Assembly: GCA_003993805.1 (NCBI GenBank)
Contig: RSEF01000004.1
Span: forward strand, 71,546,545 to 71,610,544
Reading direction: 5' to 3'
Length of the DNA stretch: 64,000 nt
DNA from: Himantopus leucocephalus
Taxonomy: Eukaryota > Chordata > Aves > Charadriiformes > Recurvirostridae
The translations under genes were made by a program, and so were the position numbers. The notes under the pieces were generated by a model. It was given only the letters and a program-made list of their open reading frames with translations, was not told the origin of the DNA and did no database searches. Shown here in pieces: positions 37,561 through 50,734 of this stretch; positions within the stretch are counted from its first letter, which is position 1, and each line of letters begins with the position of its first letter.

Positions 37561-40500
37561 TAGCAGTGCTTCCAGATCTTCTGAACACCCACCCCTCTTT
37601 TCCCACAGGAAAAAAGTCCGTTGCCTTATTTTCATGCGTGCTGCTGAAGTATTCTGTGTGTGTGAAAACACCTGCTCAAGGGAGGCTGGTAGGAAGTTAC
37701 CCCCATCAGCTGCTGGTCCCCCTGGGGCTGGGGTAGGAGAAATGCTTTCATGTCCTGCAATGCAACGCGCACAGCAAATCTGTAGAATTTGCCAAAGCAA
37801 TGTTGGTCTTCCCATACAGACTTTTGCTACCCGGGTCAAAAAGCGTGACCCTCAAAGTGCATTGCTGCACTGCAGGAAGAGCATCATGCGTGTAAGTCTG
37901 TACCTTGCACTGTGCTGTATGTTGCAGTACAGTAACGGAGAACCTCTGGAGCGGAAAAATCTATTTCTTACACTAAAATGGCTAAGCAGATTATTTCACA
38001 GATGTAGAGAAATTGATTGACCCTACTGTGCTTAACTGCTAATATAAAACTGCATTTCATGTGAATTTACTCTTAGCTCATTTGAAGCACTGAGGTGATG
38101 AAAGGATTTCCCTTATGAAGCCCTGCTTCCCTCTCATGCCCTTAACTATTTATTATGTTATTAAAACCATGCATTTGAACAATGAAAAGCTTTCATTATT
38201 TGACGTCTACCAAAAAATTACTGTCGAAGATTCTCTTCGAGAAATGTTTTCTCACCAAGATCAGAAGGGGCTCCTATTTTCTATCACCAACAAAATTACT
38301 GCATTTTTCAGATGTTCATTATAAATGCAGTAAAAAGAGTAGTCAGAGCAGGATCCACTTTGATATGGGCACATTCCCTACCAGTGCATATAGTCTATTA
38401 CAGTCTGTCTATGTCTTGCTTTCAAACAAAAAGGCAAATTAAGTGTTTTCAGTCTTTACAACATCATTACATCTAGGGAATATACAGATTGCACCAGTGA
38501 TTGATAGTACTTCAGCAACAGCTAGAAGCTGTTGTTATAATGCACTCCAAAAGATGTTGTTCAGAGTGGTTGTAAAGTGAGATGAACAAAGTTAATTAGT
38601 CTGCAGCATAGTTGCAAAGTCTGCCAAGCATGCTCTGTCCACTTCCATCTTCACAGCTCTGGCTCCAGCAAAAATGGTGTGGCTCAGCCTCCCTGCAAGA
38701 ATGGATGCTTGGAGTCTGCCTGACTGCCAAGATCTGTTTAATTGGGACCTTCCTTCTTCATGACTTTCCAAATTGAGGACTTAACAGCTACGATGTGGAG
38801 TAGACCAAAAGAACATGCTGGGGCAACAGGAAAGAGTTTCAGTACTCCCCGATGCCATCCTCTTCTCTTTCCCACCAAAGCAGTAGTTGTGCAGCAATAA
38901 CTATGCGGTGCATTTATGTTGTGCATGCAGAATAGTCCTGGCACATCCCCAACACACTGGATTCTCCGTGGATGGGCTGCACGGCACGTGTTGCTGTATC
39001 GACTGATGCGTAGCTGAGATTTCTTTTACTGAAATATGGGAGCCATGTGTGCGCGTGCCTGGATTACGTGCCACGACTGCGCAACATCATCTGGCCAGGT
39101 CTGCTCGAACCATCCATCCAGTGTGATGATCCTGTGCCACACAAAGTGGGTTTGTTACATGTTGGAGTAAGAAAAGGGAGTGACTCCCTTCCGCACATCA
39201 AAGCAATGAGAGCTGGGAACCCCAAGACTGAAAGATTTAGGAAGTATAAGTCTTTGGCATTTTTTTCCTCAAACTAATTTTGTCTCGGGTCATAGCTGGG
39301 CTTGGCTACACATCTGTCTTTAAACTTCTGTAAGGAAGCATAGCTGTTGTAAATACAAACGTCTTTACAGCTTCCATTTAATGGATAATTCCACAAATGC
39401 ACAGTATTTTTAAATTGATCCTCCACATATTTAACTTCTAAGGGCACTGAAATAAAGAGACTTTGCAACGCAGCATCTAAAACGTAGCTGTTAGAATTGC
39501 GAGCAGCTGTGTATGGGAATCGCACAATGCACATAATGTACTGTGACAGCAGGGGAGGTGGTTTTGCAGAGAATTGATGCATTTTTTAACTTTCAAGGTC
39601 ACTTTGGACACCGCTGTGCAAATCAGCCCTCAAAATTATAAGACAGAAGAAACTAATAAATATTTTTATGAATGCACAAGTTAATAATAAGAGTGCCTGC
39701 AGTAACGTTTATGTGATGAAGAATTAAAGATCATAAAAGCATTTTTACATGAAAGAGAAATTTTCTGAATAATCTGTAATAGAATTGAAGCCCATTTGGA
39801 GCTCAGATTAGGGGTTTTTTTGAGCTGAAACAATGTGTAGCTTTCAGTGTGGTTAAAACTTTCATTCAAATGCAGGGGTTTGGGGTTTTTTTTTAATTCT
39901 ATAACCACAGAAAATACTCAACCATTTTCTTCCTGCTTTAAAAAAGACGTATTTCAGCTTTATGAAGTAGGTGTTCTCCGCGGGATGGGCGCTGATGAGA
40001 ACCATGCAGAGAACAGGAAGTTCAGAAGACGGGGGATGGCAGCCGAGAGCGGCTCCATCTGCTCTGGAAACGCATTGCTGTACGGCGGAGGCCAAAACAA
40101 CTGACAAGACAAAGTCATTATTTATGGAAAGACTCTGAACTCTGGCCGTTTGTCAAGCTGACTCGAGTAGTCTGCTGCTGGCCCTGATGAGCTAGCAAGT
40201 ATCTAACATAGATTTGTGCTCTAATAAATGTCAGATACAGAGGCGTTACTGAAACAAATTGCTAAAATATTAGGAGAAAAGGGGAATGTACATCGAACAG
40301 CGAAAGACCCTAATGACTAACTTCACTAATAAAGACTGGAGAGCATCACAACACCTTATTTTCAAAAGGAAAGTGTGGAGCGGAACAGTGCGATGTCCCA
40401 GCCCTGAAGCCGATGGCAGAACTCTTCGTTGACTGATACGGAGTTAGGGTTTCACCCACTGTGTGCAGTGTTTCAGTGGACTTCTCCACCCATTCGCTTC

Positions 40501-41829
40501 AGGAGCTGGGATGGTTCATGTGTTTGTGAAATAGTTTCCACGTCCGCCCATTTAGTAAAAGTTCCAGTCCCCAGGCCAATGAAAACCTGCCCTGTTCTCT
40601 TTAAAAATGTGCATCAGCAAGGGCAAACATTATCTTTTAGACTAATAAAAAATGATTGGGATGATGCTGTGCTTTTTTTTTTATGTTAACCTCTGTTGAA
40701 AGCTGGAAGTTAAAAAAAAAAATCTGCTGAAAGAAGTATGGATAATCTCATAGCCAAGTCAGGTTGGGTACATTTTTTTGTCTGTTGTTTGGGGGTGTCC
40801 CAAATCTTGTCATCGTTCTCAAATACATGAGTTATAGTGAGGTAGAAGATTACCAGAAGGAAGACTTCTTTCCATAACTGTATAGAATACATGCTATGTA
40901 CAGTCAACAACTAAATTCATGTGCCTTCCTGCTTGATTGCTCCACTACCTGACTTTAATAGCAATGACTAATTTGATGTCGTCTTCAAAAAGTGTTGTGT
41001 TTCTCCAGTTAGTTACAGGCATTTTCCTATTGCATAAATATTCTCTAAACATAGGCACTTCTAAAATAAAATAAGCCCAAACCTCCTAGTAGGAAGCCTG
41101 TCTAGATTCATTGCTTGGCTGCGTGACACACAGCAAGAAAGGGAGCCACATGTTCCTGTCTGGAAAGTGATCAGCTGCATTATTCTAAGCATTAAAATGT
41201 GTCCGTATGTGTGCATCTGTACACACAGAGACACGCATACTTCAGATCGTGCTGATAATGACATTTCCAGTCTCCAAAGAAAAATAGATTATGTACGAAA
41301 TCCTTTATTTACCAGGCATAGAATTTCATTGTGGTCTACTCTTCGACGGTAAAAATGCTCTCTATTGTGATGGCAAGAGCAGTCCTACAGTGGTTAACTG
41401 ATTCTGTGTATAGCCTCGTATTTAGCCTGTTACTAAATGAGAAAAAAAAAGGAGTACAATGATTTCCTATTTTATTTATCATATTTTATCTAGTGTAAGG
41501 GCGGGGTGTGTACATCTGTATAAAATAATATATCCATTACAGTCCTGTACATTGGATATTCTAGAGTGCTGTGAGTCTCATGATGAGTTGTAGTCATGCG
41601 ACGCAGTCATTTATCACATGCCTGTGACAGTCTCACCTGCATGCTGGCCATTAATCTGTTCTCCAAGAACATCTAACATTACTGTCCCCAGGCAACTTTG
41701 CAATTTCCCTGCATAGAAAGGCAAAAAAACCCTGCTACAAAACTTTTGTTTCCATCCTATCAAAGGTAGAACTTCCTCCAGAAGTGCTCTCGGTGAGGTC
41801 TAAAATGAGCAATGTTCAGTCTAGAACTA
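37561..41829. other. Noncoding stretch between two CR1 copies
   Basis: Chance frames only; the longest (37634-38020, plus) has no coding features. Nothing recognised. Confidence 0.55.
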
Positions 41830-41996
41830 GTGATGAAGGTGTGGATGCCCCATAATTGGAAGTGTTCAAAGTCAGGTTGAGTAGGGCTTTGAGCATCGTG
41901 ATCTAGTGAAAGATGTCCATGCTCATGGCAGGGGGGTTGGACTAGATGATCTTTGAAGGTCCCTTCCAACCCAAACCGTTCTGTGGTTCTGTGAAG
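41830..41996 (+). mobile_element. CR1 LINE, 5'-truncated 3' end
   Basis: The plus strand carries the typical avian CR1 3' end: 'gtggatgccccat', then the linker 'ggcaggggggttggactag', then 'gatctttgaaggtcccttcc'. It closes with two tandem copies of the terminal octamer in the form GTTCTGTG (41978-41985 and 41986-41993). About 165 bases remain. Orientation is opposite to the copy at 37312, so the two are separate insertions. Confidence 0.93.
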
Positions 41997-44144
41997 CAGG
42001 ACATTAATAACATGGGTGATTTTGTAGAGCTAGCACTTCAGCCCTGAGGAAGGGGGTGGGCACCCATATTTCTGCTTACCCAGGAAAGGCATCCATCACA
42101 GGCATTTCAGACTGTAGAGGGCTTTGGCAAAGGTGGTACGTTGGAAAGGAACAAAACCATCTTTCAGACATTGGCATCTGAGACTATCGCCTTGAGTAGG
42201 GACTGCAGATGATGAGGAAGCAGCTGAAATAATACATATGGTGACACACAGCTTGACCCAGGAACTGGAACAAGGCTTTGGGACCTCCCAGAGTTTTGCT
42301 GGTGACAGTAACAGTGGTTGTAACAGCACTGAACCTATGCGGGGCTTTGCCTCTTTGTCAGAAGGTGGCGTAGAGGGACCCTGGTGGGACAGAGTGCAGA
42401 ATGGGCCATGAAGTCAAAGTACAGACACAGACCCATATCGGATCGTGCCTTCCCGGCACTTCTCCTATCACGATGTTCCTTACTGTCAGCTTAAAAACAG
42501 TCCCTTTGGGGGCTCTGAGCGTTAGGTGTGATCTGATGGTGGGCCTTCTGCAAACAGCAGAACCACGCAGCAGTGGCTTGACTCTGTCTTGTGCCACACG
42601 TTATTGAACAGTGTTTACGGTCATGAAAATGAGCTGCATTTTTCTGTCTCCATTAGGAATTTATTTCTGTCAGAAACAAAATGAGTTTATTTTGTCAGCA
42701 AATTGATTTACTTTCACATCACTTAATTGTCATTTTCAGTGCAGAAGACAAGTCTTAGTTTTGGGAAGGGGAGAAGGGTCAGATATTTTACATATGAGCA
42801 GCCAATTCCTAAGTTCCACACTACAAAGGTTATTGTGCATTTTTACAGCATTTGATACTCATTATGCTATACATGATGTGTTCTTTCCATGAGGAATCCT
42901 GCAGATGTAAAGGCTTACACTATGGTTGGTTTAATTAGAATTAAAGTGTCAAGAAATTTGGCACCTTTTTTATTCTTTGTTCAAGTAACAAATGTTAAAC
43001 ACATGGACACCAATCAATTCCTGGAGCAATTTGACTGATTTGAGTGGCATTACAGCAAGGGTCATTTAGCCTATGACATTAATTTAATTTTATTTTTTTT
43101 ATTAACTCCTCAAATTAGTGTTGCCGTCTAAAAATCTGGTAAAAAGAAGAATAGCCTGAGATCTGGGAAAAGCATCATCAGCCATACTTCCACTTGTCAA
43201 GTCGTTTGCTAGGTGATTTTCTGAATGTTGTTACTTTGCTCAGGGCTAGCACTGGAGAGAAAAGAGAGTATTTTTATGAATCCCTCTTTTTTCGTCTTTG
43301 GGAGAGTGACAACTTTGCAGATTACTGGAGATCCTTTTCTGCAACTAGAGTTCAGGCGTATTCTTGCAAATTGTCAACTGAAGTAGCGTGCTGCTGCGAG
43401 TTATTGGCCGTAATGGTTGCAGAATTGGGCTCTTCAGTTACAATATTGTCAAAAGAAGCTGTTACAAATAGTAATAAGATCATTAAAATGTTTTCTTTGG
43501 GATTTTCTTTAAGAAATAGCCATTTCACACGCCTTTGCTGCAAATGTTAATTTGTATGTGTGTCCATACTCATTTCCAAGGTGCAAAATTAGCAAATGAC
43601 TCGTGGAACGGATCAGTAAAGCTATTGTGCTCGGCGGAGAAGCGAATAAACCAGCTATTTTAACCCCAGCCGAGGCTTCCCCTCTCCTGGGCTTCCTAGC
43701 GGATCCTTTTTGAGATATATCTGTTTGCAAAATAAAGCCACTTTTTATGCTTTTTAGTACTTGCTGACTATTTGCCAAGGATTTCTATGAAGTATCTGTG
43801 AATATCGCCTGAGACACCACGACACTGCTTCCCCTGTTTCCTGTGCTGAATGGCCAGCCCTGATGATAAACTGTAACGCTACTCAAGGTAGGAAGGGTGA
43901 GCTGCCAGAAACTATTTATCACTTCGCTGGCTTTGTACCATGCACATCCGTCTGAAGTTAAATTGAGGTTATAAGAGGAGTTTTCTTTTTGCTGCAGCTT
44001 TGCCAGCGATAGTATCTTGCATAAAGATGAAAATAGAAGTTCAGTGTTTAGCCCTTAGATGTTCCCATGCCATGAAAGGGTGATGGAAGTGATACAAAAT
44101 TTGACTCAAACACCTTCAGTTTCTGACAGCTGGTGCTATGATGT

Positions 44145-44196
44145 TAATCTGCCATTAGCGTCGATAACATGAATACCTCTTTCTAATGGCAGATTA
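44145..44196. other. Perfect 14-bp inverted repeat
   Basis: TAATCTGCCATTAG (44145-44158) and its exact reverse complement (44183-44196) are separated by 24 bases. Pairing does not extend beyond the 14 bases on either side. Confidence 0.9.
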
Positions 44197-44585
44197 CAGT
44201 ATGATGCTTTATGTACTAATATATAAGGTCAGGTTTCAGCGCAGGTTTTCATCCTCGTTGGCTAGTTCAGCAATTTCCAAAATATCAGTATCTCCCGTCC
44301 TTTCATTTCATTTGATGTTGCTGTTAGGGATAAATAGGTGACTTGTCTTTTGTCATTTTAGAGACTGTAGATATTCTAAGCTAAAAGTAAAGCATGCATG
44401 ATATTCTAAGGCAAAGCTTTGGGTAGTTCTGTGCAGTTCAACTCTTTATAAACCTATAAATCCAGGTGAAGTTAATCTGAAGTGTTTCCTACAGTAGAAT
44501 GAGAGTTTACCTTTTGTGATGTTTCTCTCTTCATTGGTGCCAAGAACCATGAATCCTGTGATACTTGAGACAACTGTGTTGTAAA

Positions 44586-44810
44586 ATGGACCCATCATCA
44601 AAAAACTTAGCAGGCACTCAGCAACCTAGCACTTCTCGGTTTAGCATGTCTGCTTTCTTCATTATCAATGCTGGTTGTGTTTTGATGTTAATGGTTGTGC
44701 TATTAACACCTGAGAAAAAAAATGAATCAATGAAACAACAGACTCCGACTGGTAAACAGACGGTACTTGGGATGCAGTATCCCCTGGGCACTGTGATAGC
44801 AGGTGGCTGA
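44586..44810 (+). CDS. Small reading frame with one membrane helix
   Basis: An ATG with a favourable context (A at -3, G at +4) opens a 74-codon frame. Residues about 20-43 form one long hydrophobic segment (FFIINAGCVLMLMVVLL), flanked by a serine-rich N-terminus and a lysine- and glutamine-rich tail. That layout would suit a single-pass micropeptide. Nothing else supports it: base composition matches the surrounding AT-rich DNA, there is no clear splice or promoter context, and hydrophobic runs arise easily in T-rich sequence. Most likely a chance frame. Confidence 0.12.
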   Translation: MDPSSKNLAGTQQPSTSRFSMSAFFIINAGCVLMLMVVLLTPEKKNESMKQQTPTGKQTVLGMQYPLGTVIAGG

Positions 44811-46299
44811 TGATACACCCCCATGCCCTTATGCGTCTTCAAATAATTCACTAATTGTTGCAAAATGTCTCTGCCAAGAGGTATTCCCTGTGATTGTATC
44901 ACTGCTTTACAGCTTTAATTTCTACTGACTGCGCTTTGCTAAAGTTTAAGCCGTCCTTTTTGAACAGTTGGCTCATGCTGATGGGAATATTGGCTGCCTC
45001 TCTCATCGGCCGGAGTGGGACAGGGTGCTGAAGCCGACCACCCCGCTGCCTGGAGACAAGGAGCCTGAGAGCAGAGCACACCGCTCGGGAGCAATCCCGT
45101 TCTGGGTGACCTCCCAGCCGCTCCACGCAAAGCATCCCCTTTCCCATGCTTTCTCCAGACCTTGGCAATGGCAGAGAGCTAAATGGATGAGAGGGTGTGG
45201 TAGGAGAGGCTGAAGTTGGGGATGGAGGGAGGCAAGGAAGGCTTTATTTCTAGACCTTGGGAAGCGTGTGTATGTAAGAAGCCTTTACGAATATTTTGCA
45301 TATGAGGCCAGAGCTTTAAAAGGGGCATATTTTGAATTAATCGAAATATATCATTGAAACAAACTTATTTGTATAACCAAAATTCCATCATGCAATCAAA
45401 ATTCACTTTAAAAAAATTTTCCTTTAAATTTATGGCAACAGCAAACTTATTTATGTTCATGCTTTTCTGAGCATGTCAAAAATGCTTAATATATCACTTG
45501 AAAAATGTTAGTGCAATAACTATGTTTTCTTTTTATACCAAAATACAAAAATGCATGATAAAAATGCCATGAAGGGAAATAATTGATTGCTAGTCCATGC
45601 CGTAGAGACTGACTGACTACACAACACCCTTAAGTAATTAAATTGCTTTAACCACAGATTCCTTTCTGGGATTCCTGCCCCCCACCCAGGATTCATCATT
45701 GTGTTTCACTCGATGTTGACCTTGCTGTAAGCTAAGAGCACACAGATAATGTGTCAAACCCAACTCATAGTCTTGTTTTTGCTTTATGGAAAAGTTGTTT
45801 TTACTCCGTTATTTTAATGTTAGTACTTAAAGAACTTCAAAAAGGTCAGTTGCTTTCAGTACTTTGATGTGTTTGAGGTTTTCTTTCATAAAGAAATGGT
45901 GGTATTAAAGCTACTCAAGTAAAGGAGACTTTTTCTGATAAAAATCCAGTTCTCATGATTTGCTGCCTGCTTTTACCGTGCATTCCCTTTTCATTTTGAA
46001 TTTTGCTCTTACAAGGAAGGGTAGCTAAATAAATACAGTAGCACAGAAGCAAATGGAAAACATCTGTTGTTCTTACTCAGGAATTTAGTGAGTCAGGTTT
46101 TATGAACATCTGAACTCAGCACTTTTACATATTTGTAGAATTTTCTGTAGTTTAAAATTATTATTATAAAACATATACTTAAAGACAATACTGCAAGAAC
46201 TATTGAGAGAAATGCCAAAGGTGTACAGGAATAAAGGGAAGGTGCATTCTGATTTTATTTTCTTTTTAATGGAAACAATTGAGAACCCCAAGGAAATAA

Positions 46300-46530
46300 G
46301 AAGACCCCACTGGACCAAAGCACATCTAAGCCTGGTCTGGTGCCTGTGTCTGGTTGTGGCCAGTCCAAGGAAATGAAAGACCTGCTCTTTTCGGAGTGAT
46401 TCTTCCCTGATACACCATTCTGTTTTCCAGCAATTGGAGCTGTAAAATATTTGCTGAGCTAGGGGTGCATCTTGTGATGGCAATGGCAGTGTAATGGAGG
46501 TGGATATTCTGTGATTTATAATTGGCAAGG
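46300..46530 (-). mobile_element. Old CR1-type LINE, 3' untranslated end
   Basis: In the plus-strand text, 'ggaccaaagcacatctaagcc' leads into 'tctggttgtggccagt' and then 'ttccagcaattggagc' followed by 'gctgagctaggggtgcatc'. This order matches the 3' untranslated part of old amniote CR1 elements read in reverse. No coding sequence of the element is kept. The 164-codon open frame that overlaps it (46100-46594, minus) is a by-product of this repeat and its surroundings, not a gene. Confidence 0.6.
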
Positions 46531-49500
46531 CAAAAGGAGCACAGATTTTTTTTCCAGGAAATGGGTAAGTATTGTGGCTTAAAGAGAAAGTCACTATAAT
46601 ATAACAACTTTTAAAACTATGATGTTCTCATAATGAAGAGAAGTGATTTTACCTAAAATATTAAGAATGCCTTTCTCCATATTCCATCAAGTTGAAAATT
46701 ACTTCTTACACTAGTATGGCCTATTTTTTGTATCAGTGGTGTCATTGTGCAAGTTCTCTTGCTGTCTCTCACTCCCTCAGACCATGAGCTCATCTTCTTT
46801 GTTTCTACAGCTTTCTCCTTCTATGCATTCAGAGCCCCTTCAAAACTTTATTCTGTACAAGTCTGGCATTTGAGACATATGTAAACATCACTGCATTACC
46901 AGAGCTGGATGTCATTACTTTTTAAAAAGTCAGCTAATGCTCACATATTTGCTCACATAATATCTCCCCTTGCTGAGAACTACTGCAAATGTTCATTAAT
47001 TCGGTACGTGTTATGTCGTCTTTATTTTTGGCAGCCTTAAAGATAGATGATGTTTACTCCCACCCATCTTCCTCACCTGTAAATTGCTAAAAGTGGGACT
47101 AAATGAGTCATGTACCAAAATCCAACTCTTCATAGAGGTATGTAAATCCTCTTTATTGAAAGCTAAGCAGCTTTTTCCCGCCAAATACCAGTGTGCATTT
47201 TCTTGCAGTCAGGGCAGCGATGATGTGATGTCACAAGTACTGTTTTGGTAATCTGTAGAGAAGGAAAAGAGCCTACAGCTTGTGTGTCCTGAGTGAGTAA
47301 AGTTTGCAAACTGTATGAAAATCCAACGCCTCCAAAGATACTCTCTTGTCTCCAAGTGGTGGACATCCAGACTGTGATAAAACACTACCTGCTGGGCACC
47401 AAAAGCTTACATAATTCACGTTAGTTATTCCTCCCACCTTTAAAGTGTACGTTGAAAAAAATTGAAACTAAAAATTGTATCACCTGTCAGAAATATATTT
47501 TGTGCTAACGAAAATAAAAAATAAGTGTATTAAAACATGCAGATATTTCAGTCTGAACTTTTGAAAAAGGCAGTGCGGGCAATGAGGTTAACAACTGATA
47601 ATTATGGCAGAAAGCACCTTCTTCTTGTTTGTTGGCAGATGTTGGGTTGCAGCCGTTCCTCTCCCCCGGAGAGGTTTCGTGGCCTGGAAGGTCTTGTGTA
47701 GTTTGAAGCATGGAAAACTAGGTATACCCAATCCACTGTGTTGTTTTGAGCACTGGAATGCTAACATCTACTGATACAGTGAATGCCACTGCTGTTTTCT
47801 GTATCTGATTAACTACGTGGGGAACAGCACCTGTTCAGTCAGGCCCACCCATTAAAAGGATGCGCATTTTCTGTGATTTTGCTTGTATGTGCTAATTATT
47901 GGCTTTGGCGTGCGTTTATTCATTATTTTTTGGCAAGAATATGAGAAGGGCATTTTGTTCTGAGAACAGTTAAAAGAAAGAGGTGGGAGGAAGAAAAAGT
48001 GCTTTTATAATTGGACCAGAGTGAACAGGGAATCCGTCCCTCTCCGTCTCCCACTTGAGCAATTTCAGATCCTCTGCCCTTCAAGGTCAGTTGAGCCAGG
48101 TCAGAGCAATTCAAAGGAGCTGTGTGCTTTGTAGTTTGAACAACATACTGGTTTCAGCTTTTTCTCTTAGGTCTTCAGTATCTTGTTTTATTCCTCCACT
48201 GTGGCTCTGGCAATTTGTATCACCTGCAAAGTCTTGCTAACGATAGGGTTGGCAGCTGTGCTCCAAGTAGCTTGGTTCGTTTGTCTCTTATGTGCTTTCT
48301 TAAACTTCCAGCCTGGTCCCAGTTTAAGATTTATAGATACTGAAAATGTTTGTTTTCCCTTCAGGATACTTACATTTCCAAAAACATTTCTGTATTAATT
48401 TCACTTTGTTACATAGAAAGCTGGGGCACAAAGCCTACCATTAGAAATGGTGTTATGCTACTCTACGTGCTGTGTTTACAGATGTAATTAAACTGAAAAG
48501 AGGGAGGCTACACCTTTGCTTACCTACTAGAATGACAACAGCAATAGGTAGTTTCTGATCTTGAGGCTTGACTTCTAGACAGTTTTTGTTAAGTCCCAAA
48601 GCACATGCTATTGATGCTGCATAAGTAGTAAGTAATGATGATGAGCTTTCAAGTAAAGAGCCCAATTTCCATTTATCTTTGGAGCTGTCAGCACGGGATC
48701 TGAATGTCTTGATGCTGTTAACCTCTTGGGTGGATGGATACGTCAATTGTGAACAAATGGCAATTTCTTAACAGGGATAAACTGGTGTAGCTCCATATAA
48801 CTATCGAGCATCTGTGTTGTTCTAATCCAGCTGAGAATTTGTCCTATAATTTTGGTTACGTCTGTGGGTCTGTGTATGGTCACCATCCTTAGAGAATGCT
48901 GCCATCTACCACCAAGAGCTAAAAAACATATTCAGCTCCTTTTTTTCTCAGTTTAAGGGCTCCATTTTTGTTGGTTTTTAAAGAATTAGTGAGATCGAGG
49001 ATTCTTCTGAGAATCAGCTCCCTCTCCTAATGAGAAAAACAAAACTCTTTCCCCGCTAACGTAAGAGTTTCTCTAGCAGGAGATGGCTACCTCTGACTTG
49101 AAATGAAGGTTTTCAGATAGCCCACCTGTGTCAGACACGCATCCTTTTGTTCATCCTGCTCCCTGTTGTTATATTTATTGGCAAAAAGGAAAGACTAGCT
49201 ACTTTGGAGGAATTTTCCATCCTTCATGTCCATAATTTTGCGCTGCTACCTTGCGTACATATATATGTATGAAAATCAGTGTCTGTCTGGTTTTATTTTC
49301 TTTCCCTGATCAAAGCTCTTCATACAACAAGAAAAGCCTGTCTTTATCACAAAGTTCCCAAAATGGAGAATGGAAATACACTGGATGCAATTTTGCGCTG
49401 TAGCTCTTAAGAAGTAGAGACGGAGGCAAAACATGATGAGGAATGACTCAATTGAATTAAAATTACTTTTGCATCGCCTTTTGCCTTCCTAGTTGGTGGA

Positions 49501-50734
49501 CTGCTCTGGGGATGGGAGAGTCTTCTGGCATAAGAGACACAAGCTCGGGCATACCTAATTTAATGCAGAACCCAGAAGCTGCTAAAGGGGATGTTTCTAT
49601 GTCAGCTGCTTCTTCTGCCGCCGTTTTCTATATGCCAACAATTGTGAAGAGGTTCTTTGGAGGGCTGTCTTAATGTAATCTGCCACAGTTTCGTACCAAC
49701 AAGTCTTCCTTGAAATGGACTCCTTTGTGCCATGTTAGCCCTTTGCATGATGCCAGAGTGGGGAGGAAGATCTCATCCTCTGCTTCATGCCTTTATTTCA
49801 GATTCTGGCCCTATTCAGATAATCAGTAATACCTTTGGGTAAACACATTCATGATTTCTAGATGAAGGACTTTGACTCTGCTTTCCAACCTTGTATCTCA
49901 AAATTCTGTACAAAGGTTGATGAGTGGTTTCATCCCCATCATATACCTGTGGATGTGAAGACAGAGACTGTGACACATTCCAGATAACAAAAACAATGGT
50001 CACAAAAGCCCAGGTTAGAAATGGTTTCCTGACTCCTGGTCTAATTTCTTGAGCTTTGATTGTTTTCCTCCATTCCAGAACCATCTTACATGATCATATC
50101 TCCTGCCCCATTCTCTTAGTATATGAAGCAAAAGTGTAATTGAGTCCTTTAAATGATTTTCCAAGCTGCAGTGGGTCCTCATGGTGTGTAGCCAAACTTG
50201 AAACAGGCGGGACAAGCGTTCTTGCTGTACCCCGTGCTTATCAACGTGTCAGGTTGGACCAAGAACATTCTGTAAAAGTTATTCCTCATTACAACAAATC
50301 CCCTAGCTAGATTACAGCATCGACAAATTTTTACCAGATTTTTACTGCCAAGTTCACTGGGAGCACATCTGGAAGTATTAGACATCACCGCGTCTGGCAT
50401 ATCATGTTCCTTTTCCATTTAGGGCAGGTTGGTCATCGTTGGGAGAAATCCTAGCTGCAATCTGATGTCCTTTTCCACTGATAACGTAAAGGAATGGCCC
50501 GAGTTCCTTGTTCTCCACTGTCTGACATAGTTAAGGTCTATGAGTGGAATTGAGGAGGCATAGAAGAGAGCTGCGTTTGAATACTGATACATCCGTTAGA
50601 GAGTTTATTGGGCAGGGCATTTATATGTATGTATGTGTCCAGAGGGAGAGAGAATCGTGCCCTCAAGTCCCAGGTTTTNCAGGACCCTGAAACATCCCTC
50701 AGTGCATCCCGTGACCCCGGGCAGGATCAGTTCT
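46531..50734. other. Noncoding stretch
   Basis: No exon, RNA gene or strong repeat recognised apart from the short old repeat at 48784. Confidence 0.5.
48784..48850. repeat. Probable short old amniote repeat with both arms
   Basis: 'actggtgtagctccat' and 'aatccagctgagaatttgtcc' are the two ends of a known palindromic pattern in which a gene-free inverted repeat surrounds an AAGTCAATGG core. The core itself has decayed here. Of the copies in this window it keeps the most of both arms. Confidence 0.45.

Larger units (their letters stand above)
41997..46299. other. Noncoding stretch
   Basis: A 118-codon frame on the plus strand (43194-43550) stays open but has no splice context or recognisable motif. 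The small membrane-helix frame and the inverted repeat near 44.1-44.8 kb are listed separately. Confidence 0.55.

Noticed and set aside
43194..43550. 118-codon open frame on the plus strand
   Set aside because: No start context, splice sites or motif; conserved noncoding DNA is as likely as coding.
46100..46594. 164-codon open frame on the minus strand
   Set aside because: Overlaps the old CR1 3' untranslated end at 46300-46530, so the frame is a by-product of repeat DNA.
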